Shown: positions 25,901 to 40,900, counted from the stretch's first letter. The stretch: DNA of 64,000 nt from Apostichopus japonicus (GCF_037975245.1 NC_092566.1:5272001-5336000); one strand, 5' to 3'. Program-made: numbers and translations. The notes: generated by a model not told the origin, from the letters alone.

Positions 25901-28900
25901 CATATGCGCTTTACATGATGAAGAATAAAACATTAATAAGAAAGAATTAAAAAAAAAAAAAATCAAGTTAAATTAAGTTAAAATAGTGGATTAAAGAATA
26001 TAATAATTACATGATAAACAGTAAAACAAATATACAGCAAGAAAACAATTTTACGAATCAGAAATCAAGTGAATGTAAAATATAGCAAATAAGAAAATAT
26101 GATATTAAATAGAAAAATAAAAAAATGTTATATAAAAATCTGGGAAATTAAAATCTGAAAATGTAAATAATTGCAAGATTTAAGTTAAAAGCAATGGCAT
26201 ATGTTGACCAGAACAAAAGTCTGTTACTGTGAATGTATTAACAGTAAATCAGCTTGCTCTATTTTTATCTAACCTCAATGTCTAATTTGGTAATCTGACA
26301 CTGTGTCAAAAGTAGGATGCTGAGGGGGCTGCAGCATTTCTTCAGCTAGGCTGTGCAGGATGAAATCTTCGCACAATATGCACTGCTGGTTCTAGTATTG
26401 TTTGATGATGATTCAGCCTCGCTGCAGGAGAAGATGCAGCTGCTGCAGCATTTCTTTTTTGGCAAGCTGCCTCAAAGACGTCCAGCCGATAAGTTTTAAC
26501 CTGCGTTCTCTTTCCTACAGTATTGCCATCTGTATCATGATCTTTGTCAATTACGGAGGCGGAAAGTACTGGTTCTTCCTTCACTCCAGATGGAATGGTA
26601 CGTCACAATATTAAGACATTGATATACAACGATGAGAAATAATTTGAAGGATAACAACATTTCCTTGAAGGATATGTAAATGAAGTAAAGATTGTCATGA
26701 AATGAAACAAAAAAGAAAAAGTAATTTCCTCTGTGTCTTTTGCTTTCATGATAATTGGTTCATGGAAGTTCATTCCCATTCTTACTAAATTCAAACAAGA
26801 TTACTGATTACCATCACCATCACCACCTGACAAATGTATTTCTATATATCCACACATCAGAACTTGGAATAATAGTAACAAGGCAGTAATGTAGGTAGCA
26901 GGATTGCGGAGGTGCAGGGGAAGGGGGTAGGAGGAGGGAGAGTCAGTAAAATCTCCTGCCATATCTTTAAATTTAATGTTAATTTAGGAATAAAATGTAT
27001 ATATAGTTTAAAACTTAGTACAAGTGTTATTAATCGACATGCCTAACATGTACCAACTTTTGACTGTTTTCTGTAAAAGAACACTTTGGAATCTATATAT
27101 AACAGTGTCTTTTGTGAATTTTCTTGCAGGCATTACTGTGGCAGACTTGGCGTTTCCATGGTAAGAGTTAAAATATGTTTGAGAAAATGCAAAGTCACTG
27201 AATGATTAGTTTCTGTTTTATTTTAATCATTTCCTGCTCTCGGAGCTAAATGAACTGTTCTGTGATCATCAATATTGTCCAGACGTGCTTGGAGTGTTGA
27301 GTATTAAAGTCTGTTCTGTATTCATATATATATCAGCTTCATGTAAATTATCAGCCAAAATTGTATTGTGCTGCTGGAATCTTGGAACTTGCAAGGCTTC
27401 TTCATTGCAATACTTAAAAATGCCTCTAAAAATTGTGTATGTGTGTATGTATGTATGTATTATACACATAAATATTCCAGACTGATTTTTGAAGGAGATT
27501 AAATGTACAAATGTACTTACTGACACCATGTACTTTAGTATAAGGTTATCCACACTGCAAATTTGGTTGTCCAAGAAGTAGTTCCCATAAGCAACCCAAG
27601 AACAAAAGTGACACGTACATGCGCACACCATCAGCCAGCACCCTTGAATTGTACATGTGAATAACCTTATCACTTTATCGTATCAAAGAGCTTGCTAGTG
27701 CTGATCAATTTTGTCAATGAAACATGTTGATGGTCAGAAAGTACTTACTTCCTCAAGAAAAATACAAGAATAATATATATGTTTTGGCATTCTTTGTTAA
27801 GTTTTTGCCTATTCTGTGAACATTTGGAAATTACTCGTCCATCCGATGAGCCTCAAGGACAAATTTAGTGGTAGAAGCCAACATTGGCAGACTATTAAAA
27901 ACTGTCCTGATTCAGTGTTATATGTTTATTTGTTTGTGTTGCTTTTACTTTTCCATATTAAAACTGACATGTGATGTCATCACTTTATATGCTAATTTTC
28001 CTTAGGTTTGTTTTTATCATGGGTACATCAATAAAACTATCTCAAGTCAGCCTCTACAGCAGGGGTGTCAAAAGGAGAAAGATCTTTCTAAAGATTTTAA
28101 CAAGAACGCTTATTTTGTTTGGTTTGGGACTTATTTTGGACGGTAAGTTTTGAAAATTATCTCAAGGAAATTGTTGCTCACTGCTAATATTGAAACAGCA
28201 AAGTAAGTTTGAAGAAGAAAAGTCCTCCCGTTTTCATATCCCACTTAAACATCAGAGGGAATTCAGAAGCATTTTGCCTAAATTTACTATTTGGATCTAC
28301 TGTTCACAATATGGTATGATTGACAAATTCCTTGGAATTGCTTTGAACATGTATTGATAATATTAAGATGATAACAGAGTTTTCTGTCTTACTTTCAATC
28401 AACAAAATCTATTTGTCTCCAATTGTTCAAATTTGAACAAATGTACGTTGCCCCCCTCCCATCAAAAGTCTTATGAAGAGGGCTTGATTGTTCAAATTAA
28501 GTCAGCTAGGTCCAATATTTTTTTCTTTGCTTTGAAAATTTACTATGCTGCATCAATAAAATGCAAGTGGATTACATGTAAATTGAGAGCTAATGATCAA
28601 TATTATGTTCACAGAATGGTACTTAATTACACACAAAGAATATATCTTAGATGTGACCGACTTTTGGTGTGAGTAGAACTTTATAAGCTTGTAATACAAA
28701 CAGTGTTTCTCTTGGTTTGAGTACCAGCACAAGTACAAGATTAAGTGTGAGTACTCAATCTTACATTAGCATCTATACTAGATTTAAATAATACCCAGAG
28801 TGAAAATAGGAGTACAAATCCATAATGGTGGTTACCAGTACAGTTAACCATTAGGCTAGAAAACCAAAAAAGGAATCTGCTAAGCTTTCTCTATCTGAAT

Positions 28901-31900
28901 GTTTTAGCAATTTTTGGTTTTCTGAAAACATCTACGTAAACTTATTTGACAAATATTTTTTTTGGTGAAATGTGAAATTAAATTCCACATGAAACTGATA
29001 TTGATCATTAGCTCAAAAGCCTCAGTGAAAACCTTTTATAGATTTGCAACTATACGATTTGTTTAATTTTTCGTAGGTTTGTGTTCATAATGGGCGCATC
29101 GATCAAGTTATCGCAGACTGCCCAATATCGACGTGGCGAAAGTCATAGAAGAATCTTTCTTAAGATATTGAAGCGAAGTATTATTTTGTTTGGCATAGGC
29201 CTGATCTTACAAGGTATGCCCTCATTGAACCACCGCCTGGACATTGCTGTGCACATTATCTCTCTTGTGACATTGCCACACATTCTCTCTGTCATGTGAC
29301 ATTGCCACACATTCTGTCTGTCATGTGACATTGCCATCTCATTCTCTCTGTCATGTGACATTGCCATCACATTCTCTCTTTCTTGTGACATTGCTAAACA
29401 TTCTCTCTGTCTTGTAACATTGCCATCACATTCTCTGTCTTGTGACATTGCCATCACATTCTCTCTGTCTTGTGACGCTGCGACACATTCTCTCTCTTGT
29501 GACGCTGCGACACATTCTCTCTTTCTTGTGACATTGCCATCACATTCTCTTTCTTGTGACATTGCTGTGCACATTCTCTCTGTCTTGTGACATTGCCATC
29601 ACATTCTCTCTGTCTTGTGACATTGCCACATATTCTCTCTGTCTTGTGACGTTGCGGCACATTCTCTCTGTCTTGTGACATTGCCATCACATTCTCTCTT
29701 TCTTGTGACATTGCCATCACATTCTCTCTGTCTTGTGACGTTGCCATCACATTCTCTCTTTCTTGTGACATTGCCATCACAATCTCTTTCTTGTGACATT
29801 GCTGTGCACATTCTCTCTGTCTTGTGACGTTGCGTTCCAGTCTCTCTGTCTTGTGACGCTGTGACACATTCTCTCTCTTGTGACGCTGCGACACATTCTC
29901 TCTTTCTTGTGACATTGCCATCACATTCTCTCTGTCTTGTGACGTTGCCATCACATTCTCTCTTTCTTGTGACATTGCCATCACAATCTCTTTCTTGTGA
30001 CATTGCCATCACATTCTCTCTGTCTTGTGACGTTGCGTTCCAGTCTCTCTGTCTTGTGACATTGCCATTACATTCTCTCTGTCTTGTGACATTGCCACAC
30101 AATTTCTCTGTCTTGTGACATTGCCACACATTCTCTCTTTCTTGTGACATTGCTGCACATTCTCTCTGTCATGTGACATTGCCATCACATTCTCTCTGTC
30201 TTGTGACATTGCCATCACATTCTCTCTGTCTTGTGACGTTGCCATCACATTCTCTCTTTCTTGTGACATTGCCATCACAATCTCTTTCTTGTGACATTGC
30301 TGTGCACATTCTCTCTGTCTTGTGACGTTGCGTTCCAGTCTCTCTGTCATGTGACATTGCCATTACATTCTCTCTGTCTTGTGACATTGCCATCACATTC
30401 TCTCTGTCTTGTGACATTGCCATCACATTCTCTCTGTCTTGTGACGTTGCAACACATTCTCTCTGTCACATTCTCTCTTTCTTGTGACATTGCCATCACA
30501 TTCTCTCTGTCATGTGATGTTGCTGTCACGTTCATTCCATCTCAGCCCTTACAACCATCTGATGTTTCAGTGTCTCGCCTCCATCATCAGGGCAAAATTT
30601 TTAAGGAATATTTTGACGACCTGTCCGTGGAATTATATTGTCCTGACATAAATTTAGTTGTCCCCCAAGAGAGCCTACTTATAGCCAAAAATACGTGACC
30701 AGTGTACACCCACATTTGTTTTTAACTTTGATCACGAAGTAACAGACATCACCTAACAGCATGAAAAACGTTGTTGATGAAACATGTCGAAATGTCTTCA
30801 ACATATGGCACAAAACCTTGTCAGAAATTGAAGATATAAGGGAGATTCAATCCTTCTTGGTGAAACATCCCTGAAACCAGACTCAATTGCTGGAGATTCT
30901 CCCAAAGACTTCAGTGTTACCCTGCATAATCCATGTCAGTCACATGTCGGTCACATGTTGGTCACACGTTGGTCACATTTTGCCATTAGGTTTCTCAAGA
31001 TTGTCCCCTTATCACTGGCTTTGCTCTCACATTAACCTTATCATTGAGAATGGTGTCACAGTCACCCAAATAAATCAGACCTTGCTGTCACAGGTCATAG
31101 TCAGCCTGTATTTAGTATACACATGAATCTCTCAGGAATTGCTGTCACATTACCCCAAGTTAATCTCGGAGACTGCAGTTTTAACCTAGACTCAATGTCA
31201 TGTCAGTTAACGTCTCAGTATGCTGTCACAGCGGCCCCACCTCAAACATTACTGTTGCATTAACATTATCTCCGGGGTTCATGTTCACCCATGCAGGCTA
31301 ACATTATCTCTGGCATTGCTGCCATATTCACCTAACCTCTGGCTATTCTGTCATAGTGGCCCTATCTCAGACATGACTGTCACATGACTGTCACATTCAG
31401 GGATTGCAGTCAGGTCACCAGTCAGTTCTCTTTAGATTAGCATCTCATTAACATTACCTCTGTTTCTGGCATTGCTGCCATATTTACCTTACCTCTTAGT
31501 AAGCTGCTACAGTTACCTTACCTCTAACATGACTGTCACATGACTTTCACATTCAGGGATTGTTGTCAGGTCACCAGTACAGTTCTCTTTAGATTTAATA
31601 GCATCTCATTAACATTACCTCTGTTTCTGGATATTGCTGCCATATTTACCTTACCTCTTAGTAAGCTGCTACAGTTACCTTACCTGTAACATGACTGTCA
31701 CATTCAGGGATTGTGGTCAGGTCATCCATACGTATATCTTTAGATTAGCATCACAGCCATATTTCCTTGACGTTTGGGTGTGATGTCATTGTGACTCTAC
31801 CCCAGACAGAGCTGTCACATGTACACTGCGTCAGGGATCTTGCTCACATTGCCCACTTAGATCTCTTTAGTCTGTAATTACCTGCTCTGGAATTGCTGTC

Positions 31901-34900
31901 ACATTTACCCTATGTGGTTAGGCACTGTCACAATCACCTATAGTCTCTTTAAAGGCTGTCACAGTCTCCCTGTCTGAGGGATTTACAATGCCACACTTCC
32001 TGACTGATACAAGCAATGGTTGCCAGATTTAAATAATTGTAATCAGAAAGCAGGTCTGAAAGTACTTTTGCTGTTTTAAAACTGCAGTCCCTGAAAGATT
32101 TTGAAATAAAAATGTTTAGCAAAATATCACAAACATTTAGGCCACAGGAGTGACTCAACAGTGATAGTCTGTAATAAAAAATAATATTATAATAATATAG
32201 AATTAAGAACGCAATAGCCACTGTCAATTCATGGAACATTGTATTGTCGACAAACCTTTCATAAGAAAATAATCTGAGAAAAGAAAAATAGTGTAGAATA
32301 CATCTTTCATGTGCTTATATCTCCCATCTTTGATCTTTCATATGTTTCTATTTCTTTTCAAATAGTGATAATTTCATAATTTATGATCATTTTTTACTAT
32401 TTTGAGAGTTACTTTATGTGACTTTAGGGATACAATGCAGGTTAACACTTACCCTTCCATGCTTTTAAACTTGATGTGTGTTTCTAAAGGTGTTATCATT
32501 TCATGTGAAGGTACATGCCTACATCTTATTTCAAGGTGTCCTCACTGATATGAGGACAAACACAATATATAACATTTATGCCCTCTCAACATTTGTTAAT
32601 ATTCTATTGCTGTTAAGATTTGATGTTATATTTTAAAGACAATATCTGTACTGTATGAATCCATATTGCCCAGTGTGTTGTTTTATACATAATGTTGTTG
32701 ATAGTATCTACCCAAATTAAACAGTTATGTGCTTAGTTCATTTTTAAATTTACTACGGACCATTCTCCTTGGCATTTGACATGATACATTTAAATGACAG
32801 ACTTGCAAACTAGTCATTTTATAGATCACTTATTTCACTGAGACTGTGATTTCATAATAAGGAAGCGAGGGGGTGGGGGGGGGGGGGGGGGAGAAGGAGG
32901 TACTGGCAAGTTTACCTAAGTTGTCTTCTCTATTGCCCCAAAGATATCAACATTATTTATTATATCTTTTTGGGACAGCTGGTAACGATCTTTCACTGTA
33001 CAGGGTACCTGGTGTCCTTCAAAGACTTGCTGCATCATACTTTGTAGGAGCAACTCTGCAGTTGTTGTCTCTGAAGCCACCCAACGAGGAGCGACTCAGG
33101 GTAAGCATCGACTACATCCATACTATCAATACTATCTGAACTCCATCCATACAAACAATACTATCTGAACTCCATCCATACTAACAACACTATGTGAACT
33201 CCATCCATACTAACAACACTATGTGAACTCCATCCATACTAACAACACTATGTGAACTCCATCCATACTAACAACACTATGTGAACTCCATCCATACTAA
33301 CAACACTATGTGAACTCCATCCATACTAACAACACTATGTGAACTCCACCCATACTAACAATACTATGTGAACTCCACCCATACTAACAATACTATCTGA
33401 ACTCCACCCATACTAACAATACTATCTGAACTCCACCCATACTAACAATACTATCTGAACTCCACCCATACTAACAATACTATCTGAACTCCACCCATAC
33501 TAACAATACTATGTGAACTCCACCCATACTAACAATACTATCTGAACTCCACCCATACTAACAATACTATCTGAACTCCACCCATACTAACAATACTATC
33601 TGAACTCCACCCATACTAACAATACTATCTGAACTCCACCCATACTAACAATACGTCATCAATACTATCAATACTATCTGAACGTCATCCATACTATCAA
33701 TACTATCTGAACTCCATGCATACTATTAATACTATCTGAATTATTAGGGTCCAGCTGCACTGTCAAATTTTTACATGGTTAATTGCATGTATATAAGGTA
33801 GAAGGCCTCAGGTTTGTCAGATGTCCTTTGTGTTTTTGTTTCAGTTTGCCTATGAAGATGATCTAGCTAGGATCGATATGATCAGGCCCTCTAAACTTAT
33901 AGAGTTATCTACACAGGCTTTCTGCAGTAGATAAGCAGTTTGCTAATGGTTGTTGTTTCTTTTTATGATAAAGTGCATGGTAGTTGACAAGACTCTCTTA
34001 TTGGCTTGTGAATGCTGAACTGTTATGATGCTCAGAATCACGGTTGATTTTAGAAGTTTATTATCAAAGGGTCTGAGACAGTTTGAATGTCATGTCATCT
34101 AAGTTATCCATAAGACAATTCCTCTTTGCATTTTATAGCATCCAATCATTTCTTTCATGATACATTAACGTTGTTCTACAGTCAACATGACGGTTGAAAG
34201 AACCTTAACAGTATGTTCAAGGGTGTTTGAGGGAGAAGGAATCAATGGTCTTAAATGCAGCCCTGGTGCTGCCTGATACTTCTTGAATGAAACTTTTAAA
34301 GTGTCATATTCCTTTATCAGAAAGATTTACAGCAACTTTTCAATAATAATGAAGATACAGGCTATATGTGTGTTGAATTGATGTCCACGGTAGATAAATT
34401 AATAAGGAAGATAGAGGCTATGTGTGTGATGAAGTGATGTCCACGGTAGATAAATTAATAGGAAGATACAGGCTATATGTGTGTTGAATTGATGTCCATG
34501 GTAGATAAATTAATAAGGAAGATACAGGCTATATGTGTGTTGAATTGATGTCCATGGTAGATAAATTAATAAGGAAGATAGAGGCTATGTGTGTGATGAA
34601 GTGATGTCCACGGTAGATAAATTAATAGGAAGATACAGGCTATATGTGTGATGAATTGATGTCCATGGTAGATAAATTAATAAGGAAGATAGAGGCTATA
34701 TGTGTGATAAAGTGATGTCCATGGTAGATAAATTAATAAGGAAGATAGAGGCTATGTGTGTGATGAATTGATGTCCATGGTAGATAAATTAATAAGGAAG
34801 ATAGAGGCTATATGTGTGTTGAATTGATGTCCATGGTAGATGAATTAATAATGAAGATAGAGGCTATATGTGTGATGAATTGATGTCCACGGTAGATAAA

Positions 34901-37900
34901 TTAATAAGGAAGATAGAGGCTATATGTGTGATGAATTGATGTCCACGGTAGATAAATTAATAAGGAAGATAGAGGCTATATGTGTGATAAAGTGATGTCC
35001 ACGGTAGATCAATTCTGCTGACCTCTTATCCGGTCATTTTTTCGTTCCTCAGAACAAGTTTTACCGTTTGTTTGCCGATATATTTGACTACTGGTATGAG
35101 TGGGTGCTGATCATTCTCTCCATGGTGGCTTACTGCTGTGTGTCTTACCTGGTTGCAGCGGATGGTTGCCCAAAGTAAGTAAAGGGGAGGTGGTAGAGGG
35201 GGTGGGTGGGACAAGGGGGGGGGGGAGATTGTGAAGGGGTTAGGGGGAGAGGTGTCAGAGAGCTGGCAAAAGTTGCTGTAGAGGATCTAGTTGAATATAT
35301 TGCTTGCTGACAGGTGATGAAGGTGGATGGTTGCCCAAAGTAGGTGTTTCAAATCATGACTGTGGACTTATGTAGCACAGAAGTTGGGATGGATGGATAG
35401 AGGAAGGGGCATGGGGAAAGTAAGTTGGGGTGTTGAGGATGTCAAACAGTCGTCTACGAGACAGAGTGACCAATAAACATAATTTAAGTCATATTTGACT
35501 CAATATTTCAAGTGGGATATCTCAGTTTCGTGACTGCTCTAATACACTTTATACATGTCCAGTTTTAGATATTATTTTCTTTGTACAAAGCTAGCAGAGG
35601 ACCAGCATCAGGGTCTTTTATTTCTATCTTCAGTATGGATATCATCATGTTCTGTGTGATATTATTAAACTTGATGATATGAAACTGGGAAGATTGAGTT
35701 TTATTAATTAACTGATATTTTCTATGAATTTCTTTCGTTGTGACCTGATATCTTCTCTTTTTTGATCTTCTGATTCCTGCAGAGGTTATCTGGGTCCTGG
35801 TGGAGACAACTTAAAGGATTCATCGCTTAGCAGCTGCACAGGGGGTGTGGCAGGGGCGATCGACAGATGGTTATTTACAAAGAACCACATTTACCAACGA
35901 CCTACTTGTATCGTAAGTGGAAACAATGGTGTTGCAATGTGTAGTAGGATTGATGAAATTGAAACATTAATGTTAAAAAACCAAGTCATTACGTCATTGC
36001 TGAAATACTTATTCTTTACAGTGTGATGTAAATTATTGAATATATCTGCCAACAGCTAAGTGTGTGACATCATAATTATCATGTCAACTGAAAAGTAGGG
36101 TTCTCTTTATATATACATATATATTTAATGTATTTATCTAAACAGGAAATAAAATTCTTACAAAATATTCTTTGCATATTCATGAGACCTTGGCTTAATA
36201 AGAGTAAATTGAGTGCAAAGGAAACATTTGTTTTGTATTTCATAGCCATAGCTAAGTGCTAAGAAAGGAAAATAATATTTAAATTTACATATTTTAATGA
36301 CTGTACATACCAACAGCAGAATTATGTTTAATTTCCTTTAGAGGCCGAGGGCATTTCTGGCAATATTAAATCAATTATCAATACCATATTTTGAGTTTTG
36401 GGTAAGGTTTTTATTGTTCCCTATCTACTCATGTTTTAATATATTTTACACCTGGGCAAACCCCATTAACTGTTCGGATCAGGCTGTTTAACGCAGGACG
36501 AACCCCATTAACTGTTTGGATCAGGCTATGTACCCAAGAAGAACCCCATTAACTGTTCGGATCAGGCTATGTACCCCAGGACGACCCCCATTAAATGTTT
36601 GGATCAGGATATTTTTGTAAAAGTGTCATTATGACTGCTACTTGAATATTTTCTCAGTCCTTTGTTTCATTGTGTTTGTTTCTTCAGATTCTTTACAATA
36701 CCAGCGTTCCTTATGATCCGGAGGGCGCTCTGGGTACAATAACCTCAATCTTCCTCACATTCCTTGGAATACAGGTAAATAACTCCGCATTCTTGTTCAA
36801 ATATTTACAAAGATTAATAAAAGTATACCAAATATTCCAAAGATAGAAATCTTACAAAATAAGCGCAAAATCAAAACGAAATTGTGGCTAAATATTATTT
36901 TATGTAAAGATACATAGTCAGTGTAGAAGAAGATAGAACTGTGAGACTTATACAGTACCACTGTTGTAGTTTAATACATAATTTCTTACAAATACTAAGT
37001 TAAATGAATAAAAAAATAATAATTAAATGCAGATGGAATTTGGGATCCAATTCCTGAATGGTCATTGAACATCTTTGCTTGTCCGTTTATTTTTTGTTTG
37101 TCATTGTAAATAAATCTATCCTGCCACTAAACTGCCACATACATATATGTATATATATTTCTTGCTGATATTTTACTTACAGGCCAGCAAGATAATAAGT
37201 ACTTACCACAGCCCCACCAGTCGGCTCTCACGATTCCTTATTTGGGGCGTGATTACGGTAAGGAAAGAAGTTATACTTAATCTAACTTGTAGCTAAAAAT
37301 CAACTATTAAGCCCTTTTTCCTACACATTAGCTTACAGTTTATTACTCACATGAAAAAATGTTCAATTGTTCACTTCATTCCAACTGAGCATTTTGAACA
37401 TTTTGCAGAATATTGTTCAATTGCTCAGTTGGAATGAAGTGAACAATTAAACATTTTGCAAAGAAATGTTGAATTGGCGAGATACGATAAGTTGTCATTT
37501 AAACATTTTGCAGAAAATTTTTCAATTGCTCAGTTGGAATGAAGTGAACAATTGAACATTTTACAGCAAAATGTCCAATTGATGAGATATGATAAGTTGT
37601 CAATTAAACATTTTGGAGAAAAATATCAAATTGACGAGATATGATAAGTTGTCAATTTAACATTCTGCAGAAAATTGTTCACTTGCTCAGTTAAAGCAAC
37701 TGAGCAATCCAACATTTTTCTGATCTTACTATCTAGACAATTTAATGAAAAATGTCAACTTTAATTGTATACCATAGAGACAATATATATCCTGAACTTA
37801 CTTGAAGCTAACGAACAGGGTCAACCCACCCAATAGCAAAATTAGTGCCTATATAAACCGAAGCTGACGAACGCTGTACAGTATTTCTATTAGGCATTTT

Positions 37901-40900
37901 TTTTAGAGTATTCAAAATCATACAAAGTTTTGTATGGTGGAGTATAAGGATCGCGAGATACAATTTCTCAAAGTGGCAAGGAAAACGTGGTAAATATGAC
38001 TGATTAAAGGTCAATTTTGACCGAAATTTTTTAATCTTTGGGTCATTCACAATCACAGGAATATATGAATAGGCCTAGGTAAATAAGAGTGCGACAGTAG
38101 GAAATTCCGACTGTTGCACTCAATATTTTCCAACTGTCGTCAGTTTTACAAAGTTTGGGGGGGTGAGACACCCCCCACATCCCGCTCTAGCGACGTCCCT
38201 GCCTATAAAAATCTGCTTGCTGATTTATCCTAGAAACCTGATATATTTGGAATGTTTGTTTAGCTATGGAGGTTCTCTGTATAATGGATTTTCATCAAAA
38301 TGCAACCTTTTGTCATAGAATTATGATTTATTATTGTAAAGAAAAACAAAAGCATTTTCAGCTTAACTGCTGTTGTGACATCATTAGCTTTGCTGTTTCC
38401 AGATGCATTTACAAAATACAACCAATTTGGAAATTTCATGACTTTTCCCATAAAAAATGAGATGTGGAAGTGGTTTTGACCTACAGATACAGATAATTTC
38501 ACATTTTTTGTAATTAAGCTATCAACTTCAGCTACCAGAATACCACTTTCAGGTCTTGTTTGGATTTTGTGTAAGATCCTTTGATAACAATTCTTGAAAT
38601 AAAAAAATTTGAGCAAAGAAGAATTTAGTTGGATTGAAGTCTTGGTATGTCGACAATAAGGAATTATTGTCATAGATTGTATCGTTGTCTCAACTCTGTT
38701 GCAAAGGATAATGTTGAAATGACGGTGTAGCATTATTGTTTATGAACTTATGCTACAAAATATGTACAAAACAGTTTTTTTTTTTTGGGGGGGGGGGTTG
38801 TTGCTGGTAATATCGTCACAGAAATGATGTACATTTAAGATTTGCTGTATGTTTTTATTCATCATTAAGATTCATCATTAATATTGGAATGACCCGCCCT
38901 TACCAGACTGAAAGACTCAAATTCTAGGTTGTAGCGAGTGAAATTGGAGTGTGATCCTTGTATATACAATATGTCACAATACTGTGACTTGTGACAGCAC
39001 CCACCCGAAACCCTTCCCGCCAGTAGAGAGATGGGTATTTCATGATTGCCACCAACAAAGGGCTGGATACCTCAGGTGGTGGAACACAGGACTAGTATTC
39101 CTGAGGTCAGGGGTTCACATCCTCTTCTAGCCAAAACCTTTCTGTGCTCATTATAGCTCCCATTTTCAAATTTTGTTTGTAATTTTGTAGTCGGTTGTCT
39201 GTCCATCTCTCATTTTACTTCTGTATTAACTGAAAACTTCTAAGGAGGAACAAATGGTGAATCTTTCTTATTTTTTATTTTTTATGTTTTTTTTCTTTTT
39301 AGTTTCTAAACTGTATCTTTTTTCTGCTTAATTTTGCAATAAATATGTTTATCGTTTATTTGGTTTTCATTGATCTTCAGGGTGGCCTGGCTGCTATTCT
39401 CTGTGGGGTTTCCAAGAATGATGGTTGGATACCAATTAACAAGAATTTATGGTAAGGCCAAGCAATAAAAAGGAAGAGAGTCCGAAGTTTTTTGTTAGTT
39501 TGAAGCAACAAATACTGTTGAGAGAGTAATTTGCCTGACATTTTTTTAAGCTGTCATTGGTTGTCGATGGTCACATGTGCTCAGCCTAGTCTTCATCTTC
39601 GCTTCCACTTTTAAATGCCACTTTTAGATCCCCACCTCACCTTGAAGAAGATCCTTATGTATAGCATTTGTATCGCTTTGTAAATTACTGTCTCGAAATG
39701 TCCATACCTCAAATATATGCCAATCTCCCTTCTGCCCGCCCCCACCCCCCCCTCAATTTTTGTTGTTGCTTTGAGCAGTATAAAAAACTAAATTTAATAA
39801 TAGGAAACTAAATATTATCAAATTATAAATGGTTAAATACATTTACCCCTTCTCCCACTGCCAACACACCCCCTGTTCCAATAATATTTTGTTAACCCAC
39901 TGTCATATCTTACCCCTCACCGTTTCTCACTTGTTTTTGTGTGGTCTGTTTCCGCAGGTCGCCATCGTACGTCCTTGCGTCAGCAGGGATGGCCTTTATT
40001 CTTCTTGCCTTCTGTTACTTTGTCATCGACGTCATGAACTGGTGGTCTGGCGTACCGTTCTTTTACGCAGGTAAAGTTACCATGGTAACCTTAAAGATGT
40101 CGTTTACCTATTGCTATTTGTCTGCGTTGCATTTACTATCGTACCATTACCACAGGTCTTATAAATACTTATGCACATTTAAATTGGATTGGACAAAGGT
40201 AAAACTATATTTAATTTAATTTAATTTTAGGTTTACAGTCTTGTTCAGGGCCAAGGCCTTCCCACACGACTTTACAATTTAACCCTGGTCATTGGTAACT
40301 TGTCACACCTACACGCCAAAGTGTGCACAATTCAATCAATCTCTCCTGGGGCACCACAACCACGTGTCCCCCGGGGGACTTCCCATAGAGTGCAGCCACA
40401 AACCGGCGCACACAACTATATTTACAAGTTACCTCGCAAGTCCCCATTCCATACACTTGGGTGAAGAGAGGCAATGGAGATAAAGTGCCTTGCCCAAGGA
40501 CATAACGTAATGATCTGGCCAGGGCTCGAACCTGTAATCCTTAAATCACAAGTCCACTGCCTTAAACACTTGACCACAACTATACCAAGAAAAAAATCGG
40601 TATGATTGCATCGATACGTAAAAATCCATGTACCATTAGCTTCCCATCCACCCCCCCGCCCCCCCTGACTGTTTTTTTTAATTAACAGATATGCTTGTTT
40701 TAATTTCGATGAAACTCTATGAATGTATCTGGCAACAGTGGAGTGACTGACATTTCAACAAAATATCCCAGAAAATTGTGACATTTTGAAATCTTTTGCT
40801 ATAAATAAAAAACTGTTATGTACAATAATTTTTCTTATTTTCTTCTTTCAAAGGTATGAATTCCATCTTGATCTACATCGGCCATGAGATTCTGGTCACC

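Noticed and set aside
25850-25930. ATATAGCGCA ... TGCGCTTTACAT segment resembling a SINE or LINE tail
   Set aside because: Suggestive only; no A/B boxes or second copy are seen in this window.
29143-30698. Long open frames on both strands with repeated MAMSQERENV-like or LVTLPSHSL-like proteins
   Set aside because: They are produced by the minisatellite unit lacking stop codons; they lie within an HGSNAT intron and have no splice or start context.
30550-30870. Possible retroelement remnant after the minisatellite
   Set aside because: Some words resemble tails of Penelope-like elements, but no protein or repeat copy in the window supports this.
33108-33745. CRISPR-like array
   Set aside because: Direct repeats are contiguous with no unique spacers, and the context is a eukaryotic intron.
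38165-38201. Possible right end of another hAT element (complement CAGGGACGTCGCTAG)
   Set aside because: The terminus looks typical, but I found no matching left end or 8-bp duplication, so it is not listed as an element.
38260-38733. 157-residue minus-strand open frame in HGSNAT intron 15
   Set aside because: No recognisable domain, no family resemblance and AT-rich composition; probably chance or an unrecognised repeat.
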